Shown here piece by piece: positions 56,524 to 64,000 of a stretch of DNA of 64,000 nucleotides. Made by a program: the position numbers and the translations under genes. Under the pieces are notes generated by a model. That model saw nothing but the letters and a program-made list of their open reading frames with translations. It was not told the DNA's origin and searched no databases. Source of the stretch: Streptomyces althioticus (GTDB lineage Bacteria; Actinomycetota; Actinomycetes; Streptomycetales; Streptomycetaceae); NCBI GenBank assembly GCA_014649355.1, contig BMSW01000016.1, forward strand, positions 1 through 64,000. The letters are read 5' to 3'. Position 1 is the stretch's first letter. Each line of letters starts with the position of its first letter.

Positions 56524-57810
56524 TCAGCCGACGGCCGTCCCGTCCCCGACCGCCTCCTGGGCGCCAGGCACCGCACCCGCAACCGCCTTCGTGCGGCGGC
56601 GCAGGTTCCGGACGTCCGGGACCGTCAGGACCGCCGCCGTCACGACGACGACCAACGCCGCGCACCCCCACAACGCCTCCGGCCGCCCGAACGCCGTCTC
56701 CGCCGGCCCCGCCAGGGCCATCGCCGCCGGCACGAGCGCGACCGACCCGAACCAGTCGTACGCGGACACCCGCGACAGCTTCTCCTCCGGTATCTCCTGG
56801 TGCAGCGCCGTCATCCAGGAGACGCCGAACACCTCCACCGACAGTCCCGTCACGAACATCACCGCGCACAGGACCACCACCGGCACGGGCACCGCGAGCG
56901 CCGCGGACGGCAGGGCCAGCGGGAACACGCACAGGGTGCCCACCAGCAGCAGACGGCGCGGCTGCCAGCGCGTCATCAGCAGCGCGCCCGCCACCGTGCC
57001 GCCGCCGAAGAACGCCAGCGCGACACCCCACGGGGCCGGCCCGCCCAGGTGGTCGCGGGCGACGAGCGGACCGTAGACCGCGTCGGCCGCGCCGACGACC
57101 GCGTTGGCGATGGAGAACTGCACGACGATGCCCCACAGCCACGGCCGGCCGGTGAACTCCCGCCAGCCGTCCCGCAGGTCGGCGAGCATCCCGCCGCCCG
57201 GCTCGCGCGGCGGAATGTGCTTCACGTCGAGGAACGCCCGCAGCACCGCCGCCACCGCGAAGGCCGCCGCGTCCACCGCCAGCACCCAGCCGGGCCCGAT
57301 CGCGGCGACCATCGCCCCGCCGAGCGCGGCGCCGCCCAGGGTCGCCCCGTGCATCGCCATGCGGAACACGGCGAACGCGCGGCCGGCCTGTTCGCCGTCG
57401 ACGGAGGACAGCAGCATGCCCTCGGCGGCGGGGTTGAAGAACGCCTGCCCGGCGCCGCCCAGCCCGCTGAGCAGCATCATCTGCCACAGTTGCGGCTCAC
57501 CCGCGAGGACCAGCGCGGCGAACGCGGCCTGCGAGGCGCAGTTCAGGGCATTGGCCGCGACCATCACCCGGTGCCGTGGCAGCCGGTCGGCGACGGCGCC
57601 GCCGATCAGCAGGAACAGCACGAGCGGCAGGGTGCGGGCGGCGGCGACCAGCCCCACGTCCCCGCCGTCGCCGCCCGCGCCCAGCACGGCGAACGCGGCG
57701 GCGATCAGCGCGCCGTGGCTGCCCAGGTTGGTCACCACGGCGGAGGCGGTCAGCAGCGTGTAGTTGCGGCCGGCCCAGGCGGGGCGGCGGCGGACGGCGG
57801 AGGTCGGCAC
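56524..57810 (-). CDS. MFS transporter
   Basis: 428-residue major facilitator with about twelve membrane segments (for example LPLVLFLLIGGAVADRLPRH containing the loop-2/3 signature). Other clear parts are AGRAFAVFRMAMHGATLGGA and YDWFGSVALVPAAMALAGPA. The N-terminal half holds DRLPRHR, the usual MFS basic loop. GTG at 57810 is chosen because a TAGTCA box lies just upstream; an upstream start near 57879 would add 23 residues of low complexity. It probably exports a small molecule or drug; no specific substrate is shown. Confidence 0.85.
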   Translation of the reverse strand: MPTSAVRRRPAWAGRNYTLLTASAVVTNLGSHGALIAAAFAVLGAGGDGGDVGLVAAARTLPLVLFLLIGGAVADRLPRHRVMVAANALNCASQAAFAALVLAGEPQLWQMMLLSGLGGAGQAFFNPAAEGMLLSSVDGEQAGRAFAVFRMAMHGATLGGAALGGAMVAAIGPGWVLAVDAAAFAVAAVLRAFLDVKHIPPREPGGGMLADLRDGWREFTGRPWLWGIVVQFSIANAVVGAADAVYGPLVARDHLGGPAPWGVALAFFGGGTVAGALLMTRWQPRRLLLVGTLCVFPLALPSAALAVPVPVVVLCAVMFVTGLSVEVFGVSWMTALHQEIPEEKLSRVSAYDWFGSVALVPAAMALAGPAETAFGRPEALWGCAALVVVVTAAVLTVPDVRNLRRRTKAVAGAVPGAQEAVGDGTAVG

Positions 57811-57895
57811 CCGGTGACTATCGCCGGGAGGAGGCCGACTTGCCAAATGGGTTCCCGACTCGGACCCGGACCCGCGCACGCGCGGGCCCGGACCG

Positions 57896-58918
57896 TCACG
57901 ACTCCGTCGGCGGTTCCTCGGTCAGCCGGACCGTGCTGAGGATCTTCTGCACGGTCGCCTCGGGGATCTCTTCCTTCACACCCGCCGCGCCGTACAGGTT
58001 CCAGGTGACGAAGTCGCCCGCGCCGTTCTTGAACCCGAACGTGATCGCCTTGCCCTCGCTGTCGCACTTGCCCTTCTGCGGCGTGCCCTCCGAGTGCGCC
58101 GTGGCCACGTGCCCGGTGATCCCGGACTTCGTGGTGTACGGCTTCGGCGCGTCGAACTTCACGCTCTTCTTGTCGGGCTGCGTGTAACCGCCGAAGATCC
58201 ACCACGGCACGCGGGTCTCGGCCGCCTGCTTGGTGTCCTTCGCGCCGTTCTCCCCACGGGTGCCCGCGGTGGCGAGCGCGGTGTCCTCGGTACGGCCGTC
58301 CTTGTTCTCGTCCTCGGTGCACCACTTGGACTTCAGGTAGGCGGGGGCGGTGACGGTGGTGCGGCCCATCTCACCGTCCTTCTCCTCCCATTCGAAGCCC
58401 ACGGAGGTGCCCGGCGACTCGATCTCCCAGTCGCCCGGGACGTCGAACTTCGTGCCGAAGCGGGTGTTCACGACGACCTGCCAGCCGGGGATCGTCGCCT
58501 TCTCGCCCTCGCCGCCGCGCGGATTGCCCCCCGACGTCGAGGGGGTCGGGTCGGCGGAGGGGTCCTCGGACGCGGTCGCGCTCGGCTTGGTCGGCTTCTT
58601 GCCGTCCGCCTCGTCGTCCTTGTCGCCGCCGAGCACCAGGAAACCGGTCACACCCGCGGCCACGACCACCGCCGTCGCCGCGATGATCGCCACCAGCTTC
58701 GTACGGTTCCCGCCACCGCCACCGCCACCGCCGCCGTCACCCGGCTGCGGCATGCCCACGGTGGACGGCTCGCCCCACTGCGGCTGCTGCTGGTACGGGT
58801 TCGGCTGCTGGTAGCCGGGTTGCTGGTACGGATTCGGCTGCTGGTACCCCGGCTGCTGGTACGGATTGTTCGACTGCGGGTTCTGCTCGCCCCCGGGCGG
58901 CTGCTGTCCTGGCCACAT
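57896..58918 (-). CDS. Membrane-anchored protein with PYQQPGYQQPN repeats
   Basis: 340-residue protein. Residues 1-70 are Pro/Gln/Gly-rich with PGYQQPNPYQQ repeats, ending in a poly-Gly run. One membrane segment follows (LVAIIAATAVVVAAGVTGFL), then a Lys/Asp/Ser/Pro linker. The extracytoplasmic part (residues about 140-335) is a single domain with FGTKFDVPGDWEIESPGTSV and ILSTVRLTEEPPTE at the end. It resembles Streptomyces cell-surface proteins with PGWQ-type domains; no enzyme motif is seen. ATG at 58918 follows TAGGGT by 8 nt on the minus strand, so it may be leaderless. N-terminal repeats suggest interactions in the cytoplasm. Confidence 0.8.
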   Translation of the reverse strand: MWPGQQPPGGEQNPQSNNPYQQPGYQQPNPYQQPGYQQPNPYQQQPQWGEPSTVGMPQPGDGGGGGGGGGNRTKLVAIIAATAVVVAAGVTGFLVLGGDKDDEADGKKPTKPSATASEDPSADPTPSTSGGNPRGGEGEKATIPGWQVVVNTRFGTKFDVPGDWEIESPGTSVGFEWEEKDGEMGRTTVTAPAYLKSKWCTEDENKDGRTEDTALATAGTRGENGAKDTKQAAETRVPWWIFGGYTQPDKKSVKFDAPKPYTTKSGITGHVATAHSEGTPQKGKCDSEGKAITFGFKNGAGDFVTWNLYGAAGVKEEIPEATVQKILSTVRLTEEPPTES

Positions 58919-59018
58919 GGGCAGCCACCCTAGCCGCGCCCTGACACGATTCGGTCACTGCCCTTTGACGGGGACGTAGCAAGCGCGGGTCCACCTGCCG
59001 CGGGCCGTACGGGAGGAA

Positions 59019-59053
59019 GGGCTCACCGGTCCCACGGGCGGACCGGTGAGCCC
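59019..59053 (-). terminator. 14-bp hairpin after the cNMP-binding gene
   Basis: GGGCTCACCGGTCC (59019-59032) pairs exactly with its complement at 59040-59053 around a 7-nt loop. It lies 22 nt past the end of the minus-strand cNMP-binding gene. Confidence 0.75.
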
Positions 59054-59075
59054 CCTGCGGCGCGGGCGGCCTCCC

Positions 59076-59540
59076 TCACACGGCCGCGCCGGCGCCGTAC
59101 GGGCCGAACAGGTCGAGCAGCCGGATGCGGGCCGCGTGCAGCCGGTGGGCCACCACCTCGCCGACCCAGCGGGTCACCTCACGGCCCAGCTCCGGGTCCT
59201 CGTCGCACAGGGCGAGGACGGACGCGGCGTCGAACTCGTACGCCCGCACCGGGGTGGCCGCCTCGGCGCCCAGCTGCCAGACGTGCGGACGGAACAGCCA
59301 CGACCAGCCGACCAGTTCGTTGTGCCCGAGCCGCTCGATGACGACGGGACGGCGGCCCGGCACCCGCATGTCCAGTTCCACGGTGCCGGTCCTGATCACC
59401 CAGAACCGGTCCGCGCGGCCGCCCTCCTCCATCAGCCGGAGCCCTTGCGGGAAGGACACCTCGCGCGCGGTGGCCATGAGCCGCTCCCGGTGCTCCGCGG
59501 GCAGGGCGTGCGGCAGGCTGGGGGACGGGGGAGCGAACAT
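59076..59540 (-). CDS. Cyclic-nucleotide-binding-domain protein (CRP-like, no HTH)
   Basis: 154-residue protein with a single cyclic-nucleotide-binding fold: EVSFPQGLRLMEEGGRADRF, VIRTGTVELDMRVPGRRPVV, RLGHNELVGWSWLFRPHVWQ and ATPVRAYEFDAASVLALCDE. It ends without the helix-turn-helix of CRP/FNR regulators, so it is probably not a transcription factor alone. The C-terminal helix region (VTRWVGEVVAHRLHAARIRL) may mediate dimerisation. GGGAGG precedes the ATG. It is divergent from dedA. It may be a signal-binding adaptor. Confidence 0.85.
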   Translation of the reverse strand: MFAPPSPSLPHALPAEHRERLMATAREVSFPQGLRLMEEGGRADRFWVIRTGTVELDMRVPGRRPVVIERLGHNELVGWSWLFRPHVWQLGAEAATPVRAYEFDAASVLALCDEDPELGREVTRWVGEVVAHRLHAARIRLLDLFGPYGAGAAV

Positions 59541-59772
59541 GGCGGGCCTCCCGGGGCGAAGTGTGGGCCGTCGTCGGCATCTCCAGTGGCTGCTTCCAGG
59601 GTCCCCCCGTCCGCCGGCGCCCGCATGGGCCGACCGGCCCCGGTCGCACGGCATACGGCCCCGACCGGACGGCTTCGCCCGAACCGGTAGGCTTCCCGAC
59701 CGTGCCCCCCCCCTTGCCGGGCGGCACGCACACGCACGGACACACGGCATCGGCGGACCGGAGGAAGAGGCG

Positions 59773-60420
59773 TTGCACGTCCAGGAATGGCTCGAGACCG
59801 TACCCGCGGTCGCCGTGTACGCGCTGGTGGGGATCGTCATCGGGCTGGAGAGTCTGGGCATCCCGCTGCCCGGCGAGATCATCCTGGTCTCCTCGGCGCT
59901 GCTGGCCTCCCAGCACGGCGACATCGACCCGGTGATCCTCGGCGCCTGCGCCACCGCAGGCGCGATCATCGGCGACTCGATCGGCTACGCCATCGGCCGC
60001 AAGGGCGGGCGGCCGCTGCTGGCCTGGCTGGGCGGGAAGTTCCCCCGCCACTTCAGCGAGGCGCACATCGCGACCGCCGAGCGGTCCTTCCAGAAGTGGG
60101 GCATGTGGGCGGTCTTCTTCGGCCGCTTCGTCGCCCTGCTGCGGATCTTCGCGGGCCCGCTCGCGGGTGTGCTGCGCATGCCGTACTGGAAGTTCCTGAC
60201 CGCCAACGTCCTCGGCGGCATCCTGTGGGCGGGCGGCACGACGGCGGTCATCTACTACGTGGGGATCGTCGCGGAGTCCTGGCTGAAGCGGTTCTCCTGG
60301 CTGGGGCTGGTGGCGGCCGTGCTGATCGGGGTGACGTCGATGCTGGTGCTGAAGCGCAAGGCGAAGAAGACGGCGTCCGCGGCGGAAGCCACGCCCACTC
60401 CGGCGCCGGTAGGCGACTGA
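59773..60420 (+). CDS. DedA-family membrane protein
   Basis: 215-residue membrane protein. The family core is GLESLGIPLPGEIILVSSAL, HGDIDPVILGACATAGAIIG, IGYAIGRKGGRPLLAWLG and FFGRFVALLRIFAGPLAGVL, with the conserved Glu/Arg residues. It has about six segments and a Lys-rich C-terminus. The start is TTG at 59773: GAGGAAGAGG lies just upstream and no ATG or GTG is in frame nearby, so TTG is well supported. Gene products of this group act in membrane lipid transport or homeostasis. It is divergent from the cNMP-binding gene and followed by a repeat array. Confidence 0.87.
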   Translation: MHVQEWLETVPAVAVYALVGIVIGLESLGIPLPGEIILVSSALLASQHGDIDPVILGACATAGAIIGDSIGYAIGRKGGRPLLAWLGGKFPRHFSEAHIATAERSFQKWGMWAVFFGRFVALLRIFAGPLAGVLRMPYWKFLTANVLGGILWAGGTTAVIYYVGIVAESWLKRFSWLGLVAAVLIGVTSMLVLKRKAKKTASAAEATPTPAPVGD

Positions 60421-60435
60421 CCCACCCGGGCGGTG

Positions 60436-60753
60436 CGGGCCGGTGGGGGCTTGGCGCGCAGTTCCCCGCGCCCCTGAGGGTGTCTGTCACCTGGGTGGCC
60501 TTGAGGGCGCCGGTTCAGCTCACGCTCCGGGTGCGGGTCGGTGGGGGCTTGGCGCGCAGTTCCCCGCGCCCCTCAGGGTGTTCGTCACCTGGGTGACCTC
60601 GAGGGCGCCGGGCAGCCGACCCAGGGGCCCGCGGTCGCCCGTTCACCTCACGCCCCGGGTGCGTGCGGGCCGGTGGGGGCTGTTCGCGCAGTTCCCCGCG
60701 CCCCTATGTGTACTGCCCGACCGGCACCCTCAGGGGCGCGGGGAACTGCGCGA
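60436..60753. repeat. Repeated GCGCAGTTCCCC units between dedA and the gamma-carbonic anhydrase
   Basis: GCGCAGTTCCCCGCGCCCCT occurs at 60456-60475, 60554-60573 and 60686-60705, each inside a larger shared segment (GTGCGGG-CGGTGGGGGCTTG and CTGGGTGACC). An inverted copy is at 60732-60751. The first two copies are 98 bp apart. The gap of about 370 nt contains no gene I can support. Confidence 0.88.
60684..60753. terminator. 22-bp bidirectional hairpin
   Basis: The third repeat copy (with flanks, 60684-60705) pairs perfectly with the inverted copy (60732-60753) over 22 bp, leaving a 26-nt loop. It sits between convergent genes and is the longest perfect stem in the window. Confidence 0.8.
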
Positions 60754-60793
60754 GGAACCCGCACCGGCCCGCATGCCGAAATGCGACCGCGTC

Positions 60794-61324
60794 TCAGCCC
60801 CCGTGCTGATCCCGATGCGTCTTCGCCAGCTCCGCGTACATCGTCCCGTTGAGGGTCAGCCCCTCCCGTTCCTCCCGCGTCAGCTCCCGCCGCACCTTCG
60901 CCGGGACGCCCGCGACCAGGGAACCCGGCGGCACCCGCATCCCCTGCGGCACCAGCGCCTGCGCGGCGACCAGCGACCCCGCGCCGATCACCGCGCCGTT
61001 GAGGACCGTCGCGCCCATGCCGACGAGGCAGTCGTCCTCCACCGTCGCCCCGTGGACCACCGCGTTGTGCCCGACGGACACCCGCTCGCCCACGCGCACC
61101 GGGAACCCCGGGTCGGCGTGCAGCGTGCAGTTGTCCTGCACGTTGCTGCTCGCGCCCACGGTGATCGACTCCACGTCGCCGCGCAGCACCGCGCCGTACC
61201 AGACGCTCGCCCCCGCGTGCAGCGTCACGTCGCCGATCACGCTCGCCGTGGGCGCCACGAACGCCTCCTCGTCGATCCGCGGCTCCCTGCCGCCGATGCC
61301 GGTGATCAGAGCCTGGTGCGTCAT
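60794..61324 (-). CDS. Gamma-carbonic anhydrase family protein
   Basis: 176-residue left-handed beta-helix (hexapeptide) protein. The zinc ligands are suggested by CTLHADPGFPV and SVGHNAVVHGATVEDD, giving three His in the family positions. VAPTASVIGDVTLHAGASVW and GAVLRGDVESITVGASSNVQ are the helix repeats. Stand-alone members such as this are called gamma-CA-like; CO2 hydration is likely but the catalytic Glu is not certain. ATG at 61324. It is divergent from the acyltransferase gene at 61431. Confidence 0.87.
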   Translation of the reverse strand: MTHQALITGIGGREPRIDEEAFVAPTASVIGDVTLHAGASVWYGAVLRGDVESITVGASSNVQDNCTLHADPGFPVRVGERVSVGHNAVVHGATVEDDCLVGMGATVLNGAVIGAGSLVAAQALVPQGMRVPPGSLVAGVPAKVRRELTREEREGLTLNGTMYAELAKTHRDQHGG

Positions 61325-61430
61325 CGTCGCCTCCTAGTCGAACGTCGGGGGAACGGTACGCCACCCGGTGGGGTGAAGATCACAGGGGCGTCGGCCCGTA
61401 CCCGTCGCGCCCGCGGACTACGGTGAGCGG

Positions 61431-62243
61431 GTGCCGATGCGCAAGAACACGTTCTCGTCCTGGCCGCGCCGCCTCGCCCAGCGCGCGGTCCACGCGGGCT
61501 GGGCCTGGGTGCAGCGCACGGGCTCGGTGACCGCCGAACACCCCGGCCGCTTCCGCTTCGGCGCGATGGGAACAGGTACCAGACTCGCCTTCCCGCTCGG
61601 CACCGTCTTCGGCGAGCCCTGGATCCGCATCGGCTCCCACTGCATCGTCGGCGAGCAGGTCACCCTCACCGCGGGACTGATGCCCGGCCTCGACCTCGGC
61701 CCCGAGCCGATCCTGCGCATCGGCGACGGCGTCGTCCTCGGCCGCGGCAGCCACGTCATCGCCGACACCACCGTGACCATCGGCAGCGACTGTTACTTCG
61801 GCCCGTACGTCTACGTCACCTCCACCAACCACTCCTACGACGACCCGCACGAGCCCATCGGCAAGCAGTGGCCGCGGATGGAGCCGGTGGAGATCGGCCC
61901 CGGCTGCTGGATCGGCACCGGCGCGGTGATCCTGCCGGGCGCCCGCGTCGGACGGAACGTGGTGGTGGCCGCGGGCGCGGTCGTCCGGGGCGAGGTGCCG
62001 GACCACTGCGTGGTCGCGGGCGCGCCCGCCCGGGTCGTACGCCGCTGGACACCCGACGAGGGCTGGCAGCCGCCGCTGCGCACCCCGCCGCCCGTGCCGC
62101 TCCCCGACGACGTCACGCCGGACCAGCTCCGGGCGCTGTCACGGCTCGACGAGGAGAGCGTGGCCCGCCTCGCGGAGCTGGACGAGGCGGAACCGCACGC
62201 CCGCGGTGCCGCGCGGCTGGCCGAGATGGAGCCCGGCGCCTGA
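61431..62243 (+). CDS. Hexapeptide-repeat acyltransferase
   Basis: 270-residue left-handed beta-helix acyltransferase. Helix repeats include GSHCIVGEQVTLTAGLMPGL, VVLGRGSHVIADTTVTIGSD and GTGAVILPGARVGRNVVVAA. The catalytic His is likely that in TSTNHSYDDP. The N-terminus (SSWPRRLAQRAVHAGWAWVQ) is an added segment and the C-terminal 60 residues are a Pro/Leu-rich tail. GTG at 61431 follows TACGGT (61419-61424) by 6 nt, so it is leaderless; an ATG at 61437 is an alternative. It probably transfers an acetyl or acyl group to a sugar or antibiotic-like acceptor, but nothing decides which. Confidence 0.83.
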   Translation: MPMRKNTFSSWPRRLAQRAVHAGWAWVQRTGSVTAEHPGRFRFGAMGTGTRLAFPLGTVFGEPWIRIGSHCIVGEQVTLTAGLMPGLDLGPEPILRIGDGVVLGRGSHVIADTTVTIGSDCYFGPYVYVTSTNHSYDDPHEPIGKQWPRMEPVEIGPGCWIGTGAVILPGARVGRNVVVAAGAVVRGEVPDHCVVAGAPARVVRRWTPDEGWQPPLRTPPPVPLPDDVTPDQLRALSRLDEESVARLAELDEAEPHARGAARLAEMEPGA

Positions 62244-62274
62244 CGGCCACGCCGTACCCGCACCGGCCTCGCAG

Positions 62275-62300
62275 TACAGTGCGGTGCACCACCGGGTGCA
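62275..62300 (+). promoter_or_regulatory. -10 box followed by a 16-bp palindrome
   Basis: TACAGT at 62275-62280 is followed after 4 nt by TGCACC-ACCG-GGTGCA (62285-62300), a perfect 6-bp inverted repeat with a 4-nt spacer. A transcript would start within the palindrome, a good place for autoregulation by the XRE-cupin protein encoded next. Confidence 0.55.
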
Positions 62301-62328
62301 TCATCCGGACAGTCGAAACGGACGGAAC

Positions 62329-62901
62329 GTGGCGGACCTCGACCTGCTGACCCGGTCCCTGGCGCGCAACGTCAAGCGCTGGCGCACCGAGCGCGGCTTC
62401 ACCCTGGACATGCTCGCGGCCCGTGCGGGCGTCAGCCGCGGCATGCTCATCCAGATCGAGCAGGCCCGCACCAACCCCAGCATCGGCACGATCGTCAAGA
62501 TCGGCGACGCACTCGGCGTCAGCGTCCCCACGCTGCTCGACTACGAGCGGGGCCCGAACGTCCGCGTCGTCCCCGCCGACCGCACGGTCCGCCTGTGGCA
62601 CACCGAACGCGGCAGCTACAGCCGGCTGCTGACCGGCACCGAGGCGCTCGGCCCGCTGGAGATGTGGGAGTGGCGGCTGATGCCGGGGGAGAGCAGCGAC
62701 TCCGACCCGCACCCCGAGGGCACGGTCGAACTCGTCCACGTCACCGCCGGGGAGCTGACCCTCACCGTCGACGGGGAGGAGCACCGGGTACCGGCCGGCG
62801 CCAGCGCCTCCTTCGAGGCCAACGCGCCCCACGCGTACGGCAACGCGGGCGACGAGCCGGTCCGGATGATCATGACGGTGTCGGTGCCGCCCGCGCAGTG
62901 A
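62329..62901 (+). CDS. XRE-family regulator with cupin sensor domain
   Basis: 190-residue regulator. The N-terminal XRE helix-turn-helix is ARNVKRWRTERGFTLDMLAA, RAGVSRGMLIQIEQARTNPS and IGTIVKIGDALGVSVPTLLD. A cupin follows from about residue 110: MWEWRLMPGESSDSDPHPEG, TVELVHVTAGELTLTVDGEE and HRVPAGASASFEANAPHAYG, with His/Glu metal ligands. Such XRE-cupin proteins (PuuR type) regulate small-metabolite uptake or catabolism. GTG at 62329 follows GGACGGAAC. The 16-bp palindrome near the presumed transcription start suggests autoregulation. It is followed by the YbaK gene in the same direction. Confidence 0.9.
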   Translation: MADLDLLTRSLARNVKRWRTERGFTLDMLAARAGVSRGMLIQIEQARTNPSIGTIVKIGDALGVSVPTLLDYERGPNVRVVPADRTVRLWHTERGSYSRLLTGTEALGPLEMWEWRLMPGESSDSDPHPEGTVELVHVTAGELTLTVDGEEHRVPAGASASFEANAPHAYGNAGDEPVRMIMTVSVPPAQ

Positions 62902-62944
62902 GACGCGCTCCTGGCACCGCCCCGCCCGCTGTTACGGTGCCGCC

Positions 62945-63508
62945 ATGCGCGCACCCATCGGAAACTTCGACCAGGCCGTCCCCGCACCCGACTGCCTCGA
63001 CGAGCTGACCGCCCCCGTCGCCGCCGCGGTCCGCGCCTGGAGCGGCAGCGTCCCCGCCGACCAGATCCTCTACGTCGAGACCGACCCGCGGTGGGCCGAC
63101 ACCGCCGTCTTCGTCGAGCACTACGGCAGCGACCTGCTGGAACGGTCGGCGAACTGCGTGGTGGTGGCGGGCAGGCGCGGCGGTGAGTCCACGCTCGCCG
63201 CGTGCGTCGTGCTGTCCACCACGCGGGCCGACGTGAACGGGGTGGTGCGCCGCCACCTCGGCGTCCGCAAGGCGTCGTTCGCGCCGATGGACACGGCGAC
63301 GGGGGAGACCGGCATGGAGTACGGCGGCATCACGCCCGTCGGGCTGCCCGAGTCCTGGCCCGTGCTGGTGGACGCGGCCGTCGTCGACCTGCCGTACGTG
63401 CTGGTCGGCAGCGGGCGGCGGCGCGGGAAGCTGCTGGTGCCGGGCAAGGCGTTCGCGGAACTGCCGGGCGCGGTCGTCCTGGAGGGGCTGGGCAGGCCCG
63501 CCGCCTGA
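62945..63508 (+). CDS. YbaK/EbsC (prolyl-tRNA editing-like) aminoacyl-tRNA deacylase
   Basis: 187-residue protein of the YbaK/EbsC fold: ILYVETDPRWADTAVFVEHY, NCVVVAGRRGGESTLAACVV and SFAPMDTATGETGMEYGGIT, then LPYVLVGSGRRRGKLLVP. The conserved lysine of the family is probably in RRHLGVRKASFAPMDTA. It should hydrolyse misacylated tRNA such as Cys- or Ala-tRNAPro. ATG at 62945 follows TACGGT (62933-62938) by 6 nt, so it is leaderless. It is distinct from the editing domain of ProRS. Confidence 0.87.
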   Translation: MRAPIGNFDQAVPAPDCLDELTAPVAAAVRAWSGSVPADQILYVETDPRWADTAVFVEHYGSDLLERSANCVVVAGRRGGESTLAACVVLSTTRADVNGVVRRHLGVRKASFAPMDTATGETGMEYGGITPVGLPESWPVLVDAAVVDLPYVLVGSGRRRGKLLVPGKAFAELPGAVVLEGLGRPAA

Positions 63509-63534
63509 ACCGGCCGGGGCGGGCCGCGCGGGCG

Positions 63535-64000
63535 TCAGTACCGCGCGGCCGTGCCCAGGTACCGCTCCGCGAAGGCCGCCGCGGTGGCCGGCGAGCTGAA
63601 CAGACGGCGCAGCCGGGCGAGCGCGGTGCCCGCGCGGAAGGGGTCGCCCGACGCACCTCCGTGGTACAGCTCGGACAGCCACTGGGAGAACTCCTGGTAG
63701 TCCCACACCTGCCGCAGCCGCGACGCCGAGTAGCCGGCCAGCCCGGCCCCGTCGCCCCTCAGCAGCCGGTCGACGAACGCGTCGCCCAGCGCGAACGCGT
63801 CGTGCACCGCCAGGTTGAGCCCCTTGGCGGCGATCGGCGCGACCAGGTGCGCCGCGTCCCCCGCCAGATGGAGGCGTCCGAAGGACATCGGCTCGGTGAC
63901 GTAGTCGTGCATGTCCAGTACACGCTTCTCGATCAGCGGCCCCTCGGTGAGCGGTTCCGCGCCGGCCGCGCCCAGTCGGCGGTGCAGTTCCGCCCACACC
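63535..64000 (-). CDS. pobA: PobA-type 4-hydroxybenzoate 3-monooxygenase, C-terminal part (partial)
   Basis: Minus-strand gene continuing beyond the window; 155 codons are visible. The GD motif of group A flavin hydroxylases is clear in LHLAGDAAHLVAPIAAKGLN, followed by LAVHDAFALGDAFVDRLLRG. ASRLRQVWDYQEFSQWLSEL and LYHGGASGDPFRAGTALARL match the C-terminal region of PobA, which hydroxylates 4-hydroxybenzoate to protocatechuate. A GTG at 63999 opens the visible frame but is not the true start; the preceding sequence lies outside. It is convergent with the YbaK gene, 26 nt apart. Confidence 0.87.
   Translation of the reverse strand, partial: VWAELHRRLGAAGAEPLTEGPLIEKRVLDMHDYVTEPMSFGRLHLAGDAAHLVAPIAAKGLNLAVHDAFALGDAFVDRLLRGDGAGLAGYSASRLRQVWDYQEFSQWLSELYHGGASGDPFRAGTALARLRRLFSSPATAAAFAERYLGTAARY

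Overview
The window looks like chromosomal DNA of a Streptomyces species. GC content is very high and third codon positions are almost always G or C. TTA codons are nearly absent: I found two. GTG starts are common, and many genes have a TANNNT box 5 to 8 nt before the start codon, the pattern of leaderless transcripts. From memory, gene content and order resemble the SCO1389 to SCO1320 interval of S. coelicolor read backwards. I see no insertion sequence, prophage, CRISPR array, tRNA or transferred island; most of it is ordinary core-arm chromosome with some decayed and repeated spacers.

Layout. 1-3466: the 3' end of a 5S rRNA and its terminator, then a CDP-alcohol phosphatidyltransferase and a GDP-mannose pyrophosphorylase fused to a degenerate phosphomannomutase. 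3510-8978: a block that matches mycobacterial Rv1823-Rv1830 (DUF881, small basic protein, DUF881, GarA-like FHA protein, FtsR-type MerR regulator, bifunctional nuclease, second MerR regulator) but without gcvH. 9044-14989: DNA polymerase IV, a decayed repeat spacer, a PRC-barrel gene, then a tandem glycine riboswitch that leads into gcvP. 15059-18277 (minus): a molybdate ABC transporter preceded by an HTH-TOBE protein. 18290-25091: a LacI remnant, DUF5999, a hypothetical gene, a GCS2-family ligase, a CPBP membrane protein, a PhzF protein, a PadR regulator and a Clp-N protein.

25261-33837: three EamA-type exporters mixed with three PPOX/PaiB-type split-barrel proteins, a MocR regulator, a LysR regulator and a Rieske lipoprotein. 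A 13-codon leaderless leader ORF followed by two mutually exclusive hairpins lies between the first two exporters. 34039-45187: a HipA-like kinase/DUF3037 pair, an excalibur protein, two SDR reductases driven by a near-consensus promoter, a peptide-binding lipoprotein, uracil-DNA glycosylase, a TTA-containing gene, a lipoprotein gene with a duplicated 3' end, and a TetR/flavin monooxygenase divergon. 45111-53799: Lnt, a SnoaL-like protein, an SDR, a 59-residue TTA gene, UppP, a HxlR/thiolase divergon, a spacer of four ~190-bp repeats, a TVP38 protein and an AlkD-like glycosylase. 54126-64000: a divergent second EF-Tu (tuf3 type), a spermidine-synthase-like protein, a 70-bp repeat array, an MFS exporter, a proline/glutamine-rich membrane protein, a cNMP-binding protein, DedA, two left-handed beta-helix proteins, an XRE-cupin regulator, a YbaK-type protein and the 3' part of a PobA-type monooxygenase.

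Regulation is unusually readable. Divergent regulator/target pairs (PadR, MocR, LysR, TetR, HxlR) have palindromes between them. Two near-consensus housekeeping promoters are visible, and many convergent or tandem junctions carry perfect hairpins. Functions are inferred from protein motifs and neighbourhood; no database search was possible.
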